NCBI GenBank assembly: GCA_963691705.1
Contig: OY829540.1
Coordinates: 69,240,367-69,304,366 of the forward strand
Direction of reading: 5' to 3'
DNA length: 64,000 bases
DNA from: Viola odorata
Lineage: Eukaryota > Streptophyta > Magnoliopsida > Malpighiales > Violaceae
Shown: one piece after another, positions 36,574 through 47,117 of the stretch
Layout: every line of letters starts with the position of its first letter
How positions within the stretch are numbered: the first letter of the stretch is position 1
Notes under the pieces: generated by a model
The model's input: only the letters and a program-made list of their open reading frames with translations
Told to the model about the DNA's origin: nothing
Database searches by the model: none
Made by a program: the position numbers and the translations under genes

Positions 36574-37935
36574 TCATACTTTCCGGGTAGAGGTCGAGTT
36601 CGCTTTCTCACCGGTCGACTCTGCAAAGCTAACTCTTCTCCTAGGCAACTCTACCTGGCCATCACAATCATTCAATCTTTTATGAGTACCTTGTACTGTA
36701 CTCTTAACCGCGGTTCCAATCAGTCTGTAAACATTGTTAGAAGCAAGCCCCCCCTTCATGATTACAGCTGCTCCTCTGCTTACCCTCATCAACCTATCTC
36801 TCGCTGAGTATTTGTACCCGCGAGAATCCAATCTTCCGAGAGAAATTAAATTTCTTTTCAACTTCGGCACATATCTCACATTGCCGAGAGTTCTCACCAA
36901 TCCATCATGCATCTTAATCTTCACATTGCCAATACCTTCAACCTCCAGTTTTTCATTATTGACCAATGTGACAGATTTATCATCACAATCACCAAATGTA
37001 CTGAACAATTCTTTGTTAGCACAAATGTGAAAAGAACATGCAGAATCTAAAATCCAGGAATCTCTTACCAGATCCTCACTTTTCTGCACTGCCAACAATT
37101 CAGCATCATCATCCTGAATAGTTGCAGCATCATCAATCTTTTCTTTACCCTTCTGCAGTTCTTTTAGATCAGTCATCATCTTCTGACAGTGTACTCTGAT
37201 GTGACCCTTCTGGTGGCAATAATAGCACTCTTTCTCACTGTAGTCTGCTCTTGGTCTTGAACTGGATCTGTTTCTTCCATAGCTGGAAGAAGCACCTCTT
37301 CCTCTGCTTCTACCACGTTGATCTCGTCCAGTTGATGACCCTTCTGTAGCTAACAGTCTGTCACCATTATTCTTGCTCTCCACTCCTAATAGCTTCTCAT
37401 TATCTATTAGGAAAGTCGTCACATCCTCCTTCTTCAAACTCGTCTTCCCTGCTGTAAGGGACTGCACCAGTGACTTGTATGATACAGGTAATGAAGAAAG
37501 GAGAAGTATCGCCTGCTCTTCATCTTCTACTTTCTCCCCCGTATTAAGCACTTTCGTCAGCAACCGATTAAAATCTGACAAGTGATTATGGATGCTCGTG
37601 CTGTCATCCATCTTCAACGAATACAAGTCTAACTTCAGACTAAGTTTGTTTGTCACAGACTTAGAAGCATAAATACTTTCCAGCTTCTCCCACATCACTT
37701 TTGGTGTCTGCTCCCCCATCACAGCATACTTTATTGATGGAGCTAATGCTAGCCTGATCTGACTGGTCGCCTTTTTCAGGACCGTTGCCCATTCACCATC
37801 TTTCATTCCTTCTGGCTTCTCATCATCAAGTGCGACGTCGAGATCCTTCATAGTCAGCAAATCCATCACAGTTGTCTGCCACACTGCGAAATCATTCTGT
37901 CCATCAAAAGGCTCAATCCTTGCGTTGTCTGTCAT
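36574..37935 (-). CDS. retrotransposon Gag with protease remnant
   Basis: 453 residues, open throughout, starting MTDNARIEPFDGQNDFAVW. The first 230 residues are a Copia-type Gag (UBN2 family) with WEKLESIYASKSVTNKLSL and LLSSLPVSYKSL. A basic Arg/Gly/Ser stretch follows, then a zinc knuckle CYYCHQKGHIRVHC (CX2CX4HX4C). Next comes WILDSACSFHIC, the position of the Copia protease active site, here DSA instead of the usual DSG or DTG, and then the region normally before integrase (NVRYVPKLKRNLISLGRLD). After YRLIGTAVK the sequence leaves the Copia pattern and ends. Gag would form the particle; all polymerising enzymes would have to come from a partner element. The changed protease residue suggests it no longer cleaves, but that is inference. 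Confidence 0.88.
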   Translation of the reverse strand: MTDNARIEPFDGQNDFAVWQTTVMDLLTMKDLDVALDDEKPEGMKDGEWATVLKKATSQIRLALAPSIKYAVMGEQTPKVMWEKLESIYASKSVTNKLSLKLDLYSLKMDDSTSIHNHLSDFNRLLTKVLNTGEKVEDEEQAILLLSSLPVSYKSLVQSLTAGKTSLKKEDVTTFLIDNEKLLGVESKNNGDRLLATEGSSTGRDQRGRSRGRGASSSYGRNRSSSRPRADYSEKECYYCHQKGHIRVHCQKMMTDLKELQKGKEKIDDAATIQDDDAELLAVQKSEDLVRDSWILDSACSFHICANKELFSTFGDCDDKSVTLVNNEKLEVEGIGNVKIKMHDGLVRTLGNVRYVPKLKRNLISLGRLDSRGYKYSARDRLMRVSRGAAVIMKGGLASNNVYRLIGTAVKSTVQGTHKRLNDCDGQVELPRRRVSFAESTGEKANSTSTRKV

Positions 37936-37962
37936 CTTTCAAACCGTAAGCCCCGCTACCAG

Positions 37963-38636
37963 TTGTTGGGAAAAAATCACCTTTCCCGCCCAGGATCGAA
38001 TAATGAAAAATACAGAAAGCAGCAACAAATAAACAACACCAAGAATTTACGTGGAAAACCTCCAACGAGGAAAAACCACGGGCCAACTCCGAACAATCTT
38101 TCACTAATAATAAATTATTAGGTTTACAATCAAGAAAAATAAATACCCTCACTGATTTATTTTTCTCTCAATCACACAAGAAAAATACTCTCTATTTTTC
38201 TCTCACGGGATACTCAACCGTGATCCCTCTCTCAATTCTCTCAATTGCTCTCTCTGCTGCAATTGCTCTCAATTGATCCTCTTGATCTCATTCCTACGCA
38301 TGCCTAAATATAGGCAATGTCAACAAATGAAAAAGGAAAAACAACATGATCACACACCATGTGATCATTTGACCATGTGAAATCCAACTTGGATTTCCTT
38401 TCAATCAACGTGGCTTCTTCCTTCCACTTTTTCCTTTCCATTATTCACATCACATGCACCAACCAACCTTTCCATCTTTTTCTTTCTTTATTGCCACTTT
38501 CCAGCACAACCTTTCCTTACAAATAATGCATGTTTCACCCTTTATGCATTTTCAACATTTTCTTTTTCTTTTTTCCACGTTGCCTTCTCATTGTTTTTGC
38601 AAGACAACCTTTCCACCATTGAGCTGGACACCAACA
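37963..38636 (-). repeat. 5' LTR of the gag-only element
   Basis: 674 bases; promoter end of the element on the minus strand. Its boundary with the interior is followed by the presumed primer binding site. Confidence 0.92.
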
Positions 38637-39739
38637 CTCACTTCCTTCTAGTAGGAGTGCATCACCCTGATGTTCACGCCACTAGTTTGAAGAACCAGAA
38701 GTTGAATCTTGATCTAGTTGGGTGCCTGATTCGTATCTCTTATAACGCTCGCTGACATTGATGATCCTGGGTTTGATGTCTCGTATTTTGGATGCAATTT
38801 GGTGACGGTATTTCACATTAAAAACAAAACAAAAAGAGCTTGTGATGCAACCAAGGAATCTGCCCCTGCCTCCGCCATCGCGTGCCAACCGAAGCAGGAA
38901 TTCATCAAGAACATCTTCGATGTCGAAAGCAATGTCCCTCACTTGATTCACCCAAACGGTGACTTGAGGCTCTGGTTCTTCCATCACCTCTGCAGCACGC
39001 AAGAAGGTTGTCATTTGCTGCAGTTCGTCTCTGACATTCTCTACATCTCCTCGAACACCTCCCAACAAGTTCATCTCCTCCTCAAGGATGGCTCCTATCT
39101 TACCAACTAAGAAGGACACCACAGTTTCTGCCATATCTACAAACATATTAGAACCGGATTAACTTCCCGCCTGAAAAATCAAAAAAGATAATATCAATCA
39201 TATAATTAGAACTACTGATGTAGAGCTTGTGTATAATTTCACAAATCTAATTATAAAACCAGATCGACAAAGTATCAATCATATTTATGAAAAGAAATCA
39301 TTTAAATTAAAAGTACCAATAATCAACCAAAATTAACTGCTGACCTTGTAAAGAAGAAAATTTAACACAAATCGTGCTCTCTTCCTCCTTATTCCTCTAC
39401 TTGGTTAGCTTTAATTTTGTGGAAGAAGAAGTATTTTATATTTCAAGCCATCTTCTTCTTAGCTCCTGCCCTCGATGTTTTTGGGGGGCGAGATTAGTGA
39501 TGGATTTAAAATTTGTATTTGGGTGTGGGTTGGGTTTAAATTTTTTTAAACTTTTATCATTTACGAGCGAATTTTATTGAATTATAGAGCGGACTTTTCG
39601 TTGTTTACTGTGTACTAATTATTTTGCTTTATTTTATTCCACACTTTAACAATTTCGGTTAAAATTTTTATTCATTTTTAGGAAAAATTGCTCGTATCAT
39701 TGACTCGAACTGAACCAACAATGTGCTATATTAATTTTT

Positions 39740-39798
39740 TTTTGAAAAGTTTGGGGGGAGCTGTGGCCCCCCGGCCCTAACAAGGCTCCGCCCCTGCT
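39740..39798. mobile_element. hAT-like element terminus (relic)
   Basis: The minus strand from 39798 reads CAGGGGCGGAGCC, then GGGCCGGGGGGCCACAG, the kind of terminal and subterminal wording found in plant hAT elements. A G-rich stretch near 39480 (TTGGGGGGCGAG) may belong to the same relic. No second end or transposase is seen, so limits are unknown. Confidence 0.4.
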
Positions 39799-40844
39799 CT
39801 TAGCTATTCCTCTCACAGAAGATCAAATCTTGGTATGGCTTCTGTGAAAAGAAAAGAAAAGCATAATGTCAAGCATCAAGGGTAGGATTGAAAAGAGAAG
39901 AAAAGTATAATGTCAAGCATCAAGCGTAGGTTCTATTCCAATGGCATATGAAGAAGGAAAGCAATTTGGCCTTGGGAATCACGCACACATGCATAAACAA
40001 GGAAGCCATGGACATGCATAAACAAATAAAGCATGATCAAATAATAAATCAAAGTTACCGCAGGAGGGAGTTAACGCAGCTGTACCAAGAAATTAAACAT
40101 GGGGAAAAATATAGGTCTCTACTCACCACAAATTTTAAGACGACTGACTGTACAAATGGAAACATTCTTAAGTTTTGTTTTAAATATATAAGAAAGAGAT
40201 AATTTTTCGAAGTATATCTTAATTCTAAAAAGATTCGAGTATATTGCAACTAAGTTGGCGGCGATTTTGTTGATTTATACATGTCTTAATGACATAAAAC
40301 GAACTTTAATGTTTTATTTAAGTGGAACCTTAAATTATTTTTTTGTTTAATTACACCTCTGATCTTCACTAAAAATGTCAAATTACTCCCTACCGTAACA
40401 GAAATCCGATGTGATAGCGTTAGTGTGCCACATCGGCGACTATCAATGCGCCATGTCAGCGTATCACGTAACAATTTAGGCCATGTCAGCAGCCACGTGT
40501 GTAATTGATTAATTGTTCTCATCTCTCTGGTCCACACAAAAATCAATCTGCTGCTGAATACGTTTTCCTTTTTCCTTTCTTTTACAGTTTTGTGGTTAAT
40601 TAATTAAGTTAATTAATTGTTCTCATCTCTCTAGCTCACACTCACTATGCTGTTCGTCTTCCTCAACCTCACGATTGGCACCATTACCACCACTTCAATC
40701 TTAGCCCAGAAAAAGATCAAAAATATTGCAGGAAAAAACACCCACTTGGATTCAAATCCAAATATTGACCATAGTAACCGGATGTCAAATATATACCTTT
40801 TAATTAAGTCACATACCAAACAACTTGATTTCAAATTGAACTGA

Positions 40845-40990
40845 ACAACCCAACCCCTAATTTCCTCCATAACCACCACCATCTCCTCCACTCACAACCC
40901 AACCCCTAATTTCCTCCATAACCACCACTGCAATCAGCCACCACCACAACCCAACCCAACCCCTAATTTCCTCCATAACCACCATCATCC
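40845..40990. repeat. minisatellite, three copies
   Basis: AACCCAACCCCTAATTTCCT plus CCATAACCACCA occurs at about 40848, 40898 and 40953, with variable spacers of CCACTCA or CAACC type. It lies just before the captured gene fragment. Confidence 0.75.
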
Positions 40991-41001
40991 CCTCCACTCA
41001 A

Positions 41002-41235
41002 ATGGGTTGCATGACCGGCTTCCTTCAGCTCTTTTATCGCCACCAGATTGTCATCGGAAAACGGATCTGCGCCACCAAGCACCTCTCCAAACAACCCAAT
41101 CCACTTCCTATTTTTGAATTAAAAGAAGGGACAAAATCGTCATGGAAATTCTGCAAAGAAGCTCCTAGGCTCTTTCTCGACAGAAGAGCAACATTTAATC
41201 CGACCATCACCGCAAATCCAGATCGGCGTTGTTGA
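41002..41235 (+). pseudogene. captured fragment of a TRM/LONGIFOLIA-like gene
   Basis: The frame begins MGCMTGFLQLFYRHQIVIGK, which is the conserved N-terminal start of plant TRM proteins (DUF3741/DUF4378 family; partners of the TON1-TRM-PP2A complex that guides cortical microtubules). It goes on with FELKEGTKSSWKFCKEAPRL and a LDRRA piece, again family wording (usually LDSRA). It ends after 77 residues; full proteins are many hundreds. Genes of the family have an intron between these motifs, which seems lost here, so capture may have involved RNA or a deletion. It is not functional as a TRM protein. Confidence 0.65.
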
Positions 41236-43339
41236 TCTCTTCCGATTTCTGACCATCATTGCAGATTCCAGAGTTTGTCGACCAGATTTGTGATGACACA
41301 GGTGAGGAGCAAATCTGGGTTTGACGATGGAAGAATAGCAAGTGAAAAAAAAATAAAAGAAAAAATATGGATGGTTAGATTATGTGGAGGTGAAGTGGCA
41401 CAGAGAGATGAGAACAATTAATCAATTACATTATTTTACACGTGGCTGCTGACGGAAAAAAGCACTTTGGGGTTCCTATGGTTATTATTTTTATTTTAGT
41501 TGATCCTACTTTTCGATTTCTGTGACATTTGGTCCTATCTGTCATTGCCGTTAGCCCTCCGAAGTCTCTATCGTCAAAATTGACGTTAACCGTCGCTTTT
41601 TGCCGTTAACGTCATTATTTTATTATTATTTATGACACGTCATCAATTTTGCGGCCCCACATGATAAAATTCCTGGACCAAATTGAAAAAAAATCAACGA
41701 TGCTGGACCAAATTAATTACAAATTTTGCGGGCCCACCATATGTTTTACTTTTTTCTCTCTTTTTCTTTCTTATTTCCTCTCCTTTCCCTTTTCTTTCGT
41801 AGGCCGAGCCTCCCTCTTCTCTTCTCTGCTCCTTCTCTCTTTTTCTTTTCTTTGTTCTTCCTTTCTTTCCTGGCCGAGCTTCACTCTCCTCTCTTTTTTG
41901 ATTTGATTTGGATCGGGGGGATTTGGTGGAGATGTTTGTGGGTAGATCGAGTTGGTGGAGATGAGCGGTGGCTGATGGTGGCTGATCGTGGTGGTGTTGT
42001 GGAGGTGCGGCTTGAGGGTGAGATGGGTGTGGGACGGGGCGATCGGGTTGTGATGATGGCGGTCGGCGAGGGCGATGGCGGGGAAGAGATTTGATGGTTG
42101 GTTTTTTGGTTGGGTTTGATTTGGTGGCAGATGAAAGGAGATAGAGTCGGGCCGGTGATGGTGGATTAGTAGTAGAGGGCGACGATGGTGGCTGATCGTG
42201 GTGGGAGGCCGATCCGATCGAGGGAGAGGGTGATGGAATTGAATTTGTTGTTGAAATTGGAATTTTAGGACGGGTTTGGATGATTGGAAGCGATTTGGTG
42301 ATGGGTAATTGAATTTCTTGGGTCGGTTTGGATTTTGGGTTGAGGCAGAGGATTGAGAAGGGTGAGAGTGATCGGCGATGGTGGGGAGATGAGTAAAATT
42401 CCCCTTCCTGTTGTAGCTCGAATAGATTTTTTATAGGGGGTGAGTAGTGGGTGGTATTAATTGGTGAGCCGCATATCAGATTTTCTTTGAAAATGGGAGA
42501 GGTGAGCCGCATGTGCCTTTTGAAAAATGGTGAGATTATCCGGGTCGTGATGAACGGATCCGGTCATGAAAAAATCTTAATTAAAGTTCTATATTATGGA
42601 CTAAAGATCAAAATAATCCTTACAATTGTCTCAAACAATTTCAAACTAATGGTGATTTTATTTTCCCCTTGCTGACGTTTTAATTAATTTGTGGGTGCCC
42701 ATTTTAGTTTAAATAAATCGATAAAGGAAAGAAAAAGAGAGAAAAGGAGCAGCGAAGAGAAGAGGGAGACTCGGCCTAAGAAAGAAAAGGGAAAGGAGAG
42801 GAAATAAGAAAGAAGAAGAAGGGAAAAAGTAAAACATATGGTGGGGCCCGCAAAATTTGTAATTAATTTGGTCCAGCATCGTTGATTTTTTTTTCAATTT
42901 GGTCCAGGAATTTTATCACGTGGGCCCGCAAAATTGATGACGTGTCATAAATAATAATAAAACAATAACGTTACCGGCAAAAGGCGACCGTTAATGTCAA
43001 TTTTGACGATAGGGACTTCGGAGGGCTAACGACAATGACGGATGAGATCAAATGTCACAGAAATCAAAAAGTGGGATCAACTAAAATAAAAATAATAACC
43101 ACAGGGACCCCAGGGTGCCTTTTCCCGGCTACTGACATTGCCTAAATTATTACGTGGCAAGCTGACGTGGCACGCTAACGGTGGTCAACGCTGCCACATC
43201 GAATTTCTGTTACGGTAGGGGGTAATTTGACATTTTTAGCAAAGACCATGGTTGTAATTAAACAAAAAAAATAGTTCAGGGTTCCACTTAAATAAAACAT
43301 TAAAGTTTAGAGTTATTTTATATCATTTACACTAAATTA

Positions 43340-44838
43340 AATGAGGCAAATTTGTGAAAAAAAATTAAAAAATCATTGCCAAGAAACAAAGCCAATATTA
43401 CGTGGAGGAGGGAACGTTATCAACAATAATTATTCATGGAAAAAAGAATTGAATACATTTTCAACTCTACGTATAATTTATTTGTTATGGCAACTGCTGA
43501 GATTGCAAAAGAGAGCAAGACCGAATTCTTGGTATTCTAAGAAATTTCATTCACATAAGTGGAAAATTTCTCTAAAGTTTAAATTGATCCGTGATAAACT
43601 TGGATTGGCAATCATGCATGCATAACTTTAAGTTGAGTCCTAGATACAAATTAAGCTCATTTGAGAACAAAAAGGTTCAAGATTAATTTATTTTATTGAG
43701 TAAAATTTCGGTCTATTTTAAAATATTCAGCCTAGTCTATAAGAATCCACAAAATCTGACAGGTTGTCGAAGTCGTCTCGCATCCTCTAGTCTCCTACTG
43801 CAGTCTGCCTCTGTCGTGACTGTCTTGGCCAAACCCGGCCAAGAAGACAGATTCGAATTCCAGATTTCATCTCATGTTGTTGTTGTCCTTCAATTGTTGC
43901 GCTTCCAAATAATTCTGCAAAAGTGAGGAGAATCCATAGAAATCAATAGCTTTACTACCCAATTTACTAGTAATTAGACAGTAAAAGTATAAAAAATTAA
44001 TGCTCAATCAATTTCCGAATCCTTGGCCATTTTTTTCTTCTTCTTTTAAACTTAACTAAATTTTTTTTTTCTTCTTTTAAACTTAAATAGAAATTGAAAA
44101 TTTTAATAAAAGTAAATGTATATTATTATAAAATATAATAACAATATATTTATGCATTTCCAAATACCCTCAGCTACTTTTTTTTTTCTAAACTTATCTA
44201 AAATTATCTTTTTTCCTTTTAAATTTAAGTAAAAGTCATTATTTTTTTCGTATTAAGAAATTAATTTTTTTAATACAAGTAAAAGTATATTATTATAAAT
44301 TGTAATAGTTAATATATTCACTCCATTTTACTAGCTTATGGAAAAGTATAAACTTAGTGGCTAGCATTTCATGACATTTGAGGTAGTCCCTAATGTGGAT
44401 GAGTTTATTGGCTGGTGAAGTTATTAAAGGTCTGTCTTTAGAGACAATATCTACTGACGTAACTCTTTAATTGTACTACAGTGATTTTGCAGAAGTATTT
44501 GATGTAGATTACTTCATTCATTCAACAGAATAATGGCTTTGTTAAAGTTGTTGAAGAGTTACCACCAGAGTTTGCAAAAAGAATAACCCTTTCGAGTAGA
44601 TTGCAGCAAACGTAAAGGCCAATTTGACTACATTGAAATTGTTCTTCCTGCCTTGTTGAAAATGAGCCAAAGAAGGGACAGTTATCAGATTTTAATTACG
44701 CCACAAATGAGCCAAAAATGGCTTCTTTTTTTTTTATTTTTAAAAAGAGGTGAGATTTAAACTCGAATCTAACTTTTTACTAATATTTTTGATACTCGTT
44801 AGACAACCAATGAGGTATTTATTAACTATATTTTTTGT
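43340..44838. other. intergenic DNA, nothing firm
   Basis: AT-rich. A short piece (ACGCCACAAATGAG and GAAGGGACAG, 44670-44715) also occurs near 23250-23275, again hinting that bits of the 23-kb flank are repeated. No gene supported. Confidence 0.35.
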
Positions 44839-45102
44839 TACTCCCTCCAGTCTCAAAAGAATGTCTTCTTAGCATCCCAATATTCAGTAGGGAACGCATA
44901 TCGAGGAGGCCGGATGAGGCACTATTTGACCCCAAAAAAATCCAAATTTTTTTGTGAACGTACATTAAGGATTAACGTACTTCCCAGAAAAAATTAGGGA
45001 CAAAATTGTCTCAAATAGTGAGTCTACCGGCCGTTTTAAGATATGTGCCGAAACAGTAAAAGCAAAAGCTAAAACGACATTGTTTCGAGACCGGAGGGAG
45101 TA
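44839..45102. mobile_element. Stowaway-like MITE
   Basis: TA-CTCCCTCCAGTCTC at the left faces GAGACCGGAGGGAG-TA at the right. It holds GAGGCACTATTTGACCCCAA and central AACGTAC palindromes as in the copies at 1343 and 59297. Confidence 0.88.
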
Positions 45103-47117
45103 CAATCTAAATTGTCAATCTACATAATATAAAAGAAACAGAGAAATGAAATGCACTTCAATCAAAAGGAAGTAAATATTTGGAAAATTTCAATTTCATC
45201 CGAGTCCTCTAGGTAAAAACTATTCTCTATAGTTTTTTTTGTTTGTTTGATAGTTAGAAGTAAAACTCGATCTTGAATTAAAGTTCCTACACCAGCAAGA
45301 CAATCAATGAGTTCAATAATTGTCTATCGAAATTAAGATATTAACAGAGACTCCAATTCAAATCTAACCTCCGCATCCTCTAAATAAAATACAGGACACG
45401 AAACTATCCTAAAATATTGTCCATTCCGGGATAGAACAAACAAACTCTAATCTAAGCTTCCTTCACCGTCCTCCCATTAATTCTAGAGACATGAAACCAA
45501 GAATTTTCGTCTTCAAGTTCGAATGCGAGAGCTGGAATCATTACAATCGCAAACGTTTCTTTTCTGTAACAAAACCAACAAATAAATGCAGGAAAAGAGA
45601 AGAACACAACAGGATTATAAATGTATCCCTGTAATAAGGAAGTCTCAGATCGATCGCTCCTGCAGAATTAGCTTTTCAACCATAATTCCAGAATATTTTT
45701 CTTTGTTAGTACTATATCGTATCATCTTGATCACCTGCTCTCTGGCTTCATCAATCACATCAAACTCAGCTAGTATTAGATGAAAACAAGCACTCTTGAA
45801 GAAAATGAACCGGAAATCGGGAGGAAAGAAAAGTTAGCAAATTTCCACATTATCAACCATCCTTCCAAACATCAAAATATCTTCGCAACTAAGTAGACCA
45901 TTAAATCATGGAGAGAGAGCCTATAAAGTTCCTCACTGTGGAACCAAACACAACAATATCAATTAGTGGTTGCTTATAAAATTCATTGCCTACAAAGACC
46001 CGAAACGGTGATCACGTGGCCTTTCGTAGTGTAGAGAATACTGCATCTCTTTCAAATTAGCATCACTAGCAAGAACACGTCTCACCCATAGAATAGGATC
46101 ACAACTACGAAAGCTAACCACAACGAAATCATTGGATAACCTAAAAAAAGTAAGCAAGAAATTCTTTTGGCATAGATCATAATAGATGCTATAAACATTT
46201 TATAAATTCTCACTGCATACAGTTTTCATGTTAGTTGTGAGCAATCTGTACAGTTAAGATTGAAATAAGGTGTCACATTTTAACAATAAATTTGAATGTT
46301 GTCCAAAAAGAAACTAAGCAGACACTGTAAAAAGTTGTTGTAAGCCATGGTGAAGCAGTCATTAGAGAAAGTAATGAAAAGAAAGACAAGTAAACAGAAG
46401 AAGCAAGGGAACGATAGCAGGCAAATTATGAGAAATATTTGAACACCATACATAAATTCATGTATTTTAAACTAACCAAGCATGCAATGGAAACATGGGA
46501 AGTAAATATAACATGAACCAAACATCCACATCCAAATTCCAATAGAACATTTTATGAATTCCCAAGCAGTATCAAAGAAACCATAATAATGAGATGATGA
46601 AGACGGTACACTCTGTCATGCCTTTTCATCTGATGTTATTCCTTAACTCCCCAGCATAAGCCCTGAGAACCACCTGCACGAAAGTTATGATATTTCATCA
46701 CACAAAAAAATGTTTATATAGATATTATGCACTAAAACAATTCTAGAAACCAAGAAACCACACCAAATTTTGAACCACTAATTTGCATGGACTTACATGG
46801 ATATACCGCAAGTCCATGTAAGCAAGAAAATAATTGGTATAAACTCTTCAATTAGTGGTTCAAAACTTGAGCAAAACTTGAAGACTGTCATCAGCCAAAA
46901 GCAAAACATTATAATTCTAGAGGAGCCAACAGCGGTTATGGGAACACTTTGCTTTCTATGAGGAAACAAAGGGTTATACTGTAAAACCTAAAACAAAACG
47001 GTGATGGAAACAGCAAGAAAGACACAATACTAATATTTCTTTAAAACCTGTTTCTAAATGAGTAAGAAAAACGAGCATATGGCACATTAAAACTCAAAAA
47101 TGCTAGAAAAAAACTTT
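45103..47117. other. intergenic DNA with duplicated F-box 3' flank
   Basis: The last 750 bases (from about 46370) are the 3' flank of the first tandem F-box gene and are repeated at 49200-50165. A well conserved piece is CTTAACTCCCCAGCATAAGC (about 46646 and 49475). Before that, AT-rich DNA without recognised content. Confidence 0.5.

Larger units (their letters stand above)
35860..38636 (-). mobile_element. gag-only Copia-like LTR retrotransposon (TR-GAG type)
   Basis: Two direct LTRs (35860-36532 and 37963-38636) begin and end TG/CA-like (TGTTG to CAACA) and enclose about 1.43 kb. CTCAC occurs on both sides (35855-35859 and 38637-38641) as the 5-base target duplication. Reading on the minus strand, the segment after the 5' LTR has TGGTAGCGGGGCTTACGG, a plausible variant of a tRNA-Met primer site, and GGAGGGGGAGAAT before the 3' LTR is the polypurine tract. 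Only gag plus a protease remnant is encoded; integrase, reverse transcriptase and RNase H are absent. The LTRs are almost the same, so the insertion is recent. Such elements are described in plants as TR-GAG. Confidence 0.92.
33454..39134 (-). pseudogene. CC-NBS-LRR pseudogene, NLR2 (duplicate of NLR1)
   Basis: The copy keeps the NLR1 layout: exon 1 from 39134 to 35445, with an LTR element inserted at 35860-38636, an intron, and exon 2 from 35233. Damage seen: a stop (TAG for a Leu codon) at about 38682-38684, just after the coiled coil; the retrotransposon, inserted in the codons for GSELVGIDT; a second stop (TGA) at about 35667 in the sequence matching SQLFKLEEL; an in-frame 30-base loss in exon 2 before KVRRLSIHC; and a 2-base loss near 33495 that shifts the last residues. 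Exon 2 still has a long open frame of about 590 residues (GLPLA, RNBS-D, VHD and LRRs). The P-loop is readable in exon 1. It cannot make a full receptor. Similarity to NLR1 is very high, so the duplication is fairly recent. Confidence 0.93.
40485..41453. mobile_element. nested inverted-repeat unit carrying a gene fragment
   Basis: GTCAGCAGCCACGTG at the left and CACGTGGCTGCTGAC at the right are exact complements. Beyond them, GTAATTGATTAATTGTTCTC and its complement extend the arms to about 45-50 bases. It sits inside the left arm of the 40288-43333 element: when it is removed the arm continues in register with the right arm. It contains the TRM-like fragment at 41002-41235 and a minisatellite. 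It is probably a small gene-capturing (Pack-type) element. Confidence 0.65.
40288..43333. mobile_element. fold-back element with about 600-bp inverted arms
   Basis: The left arm (40288-40484 plus 41454-41830) and the right arm (42725-43333) are inverted copies. Shared wording includes TTAATGTTTTATTTAAGTGG, CTACCGTAACAGAAAT, then CCCTCCGAAGTC and GGACCAAATTGAAAAAAAAT with their complements. The left arm is cut in two by the nested unit at 40485-41453. The centre (41830-42725) is GC-rich with simple GGTGG-type repeats. An open minus-strand frame there gives a low-complexity Pro/Ser/His/Lys product that I do not regard as a gene. No transposase. No clear target duplication at the ends. Confidence 0.75.

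Noticed and set aside
41694..42512. 272-codon minus-strand open frame
   Set aside because: Pro/Ser/Lys-rich low-complexity product that runs into the inverted arm of a transposon; no family motif.
43341..43625. 94-codon plus-strand frame near the fold-back element
   Set aside because: Lys/Asn-rich, no motif, no neighbouring exons; length is within chance for this composition.
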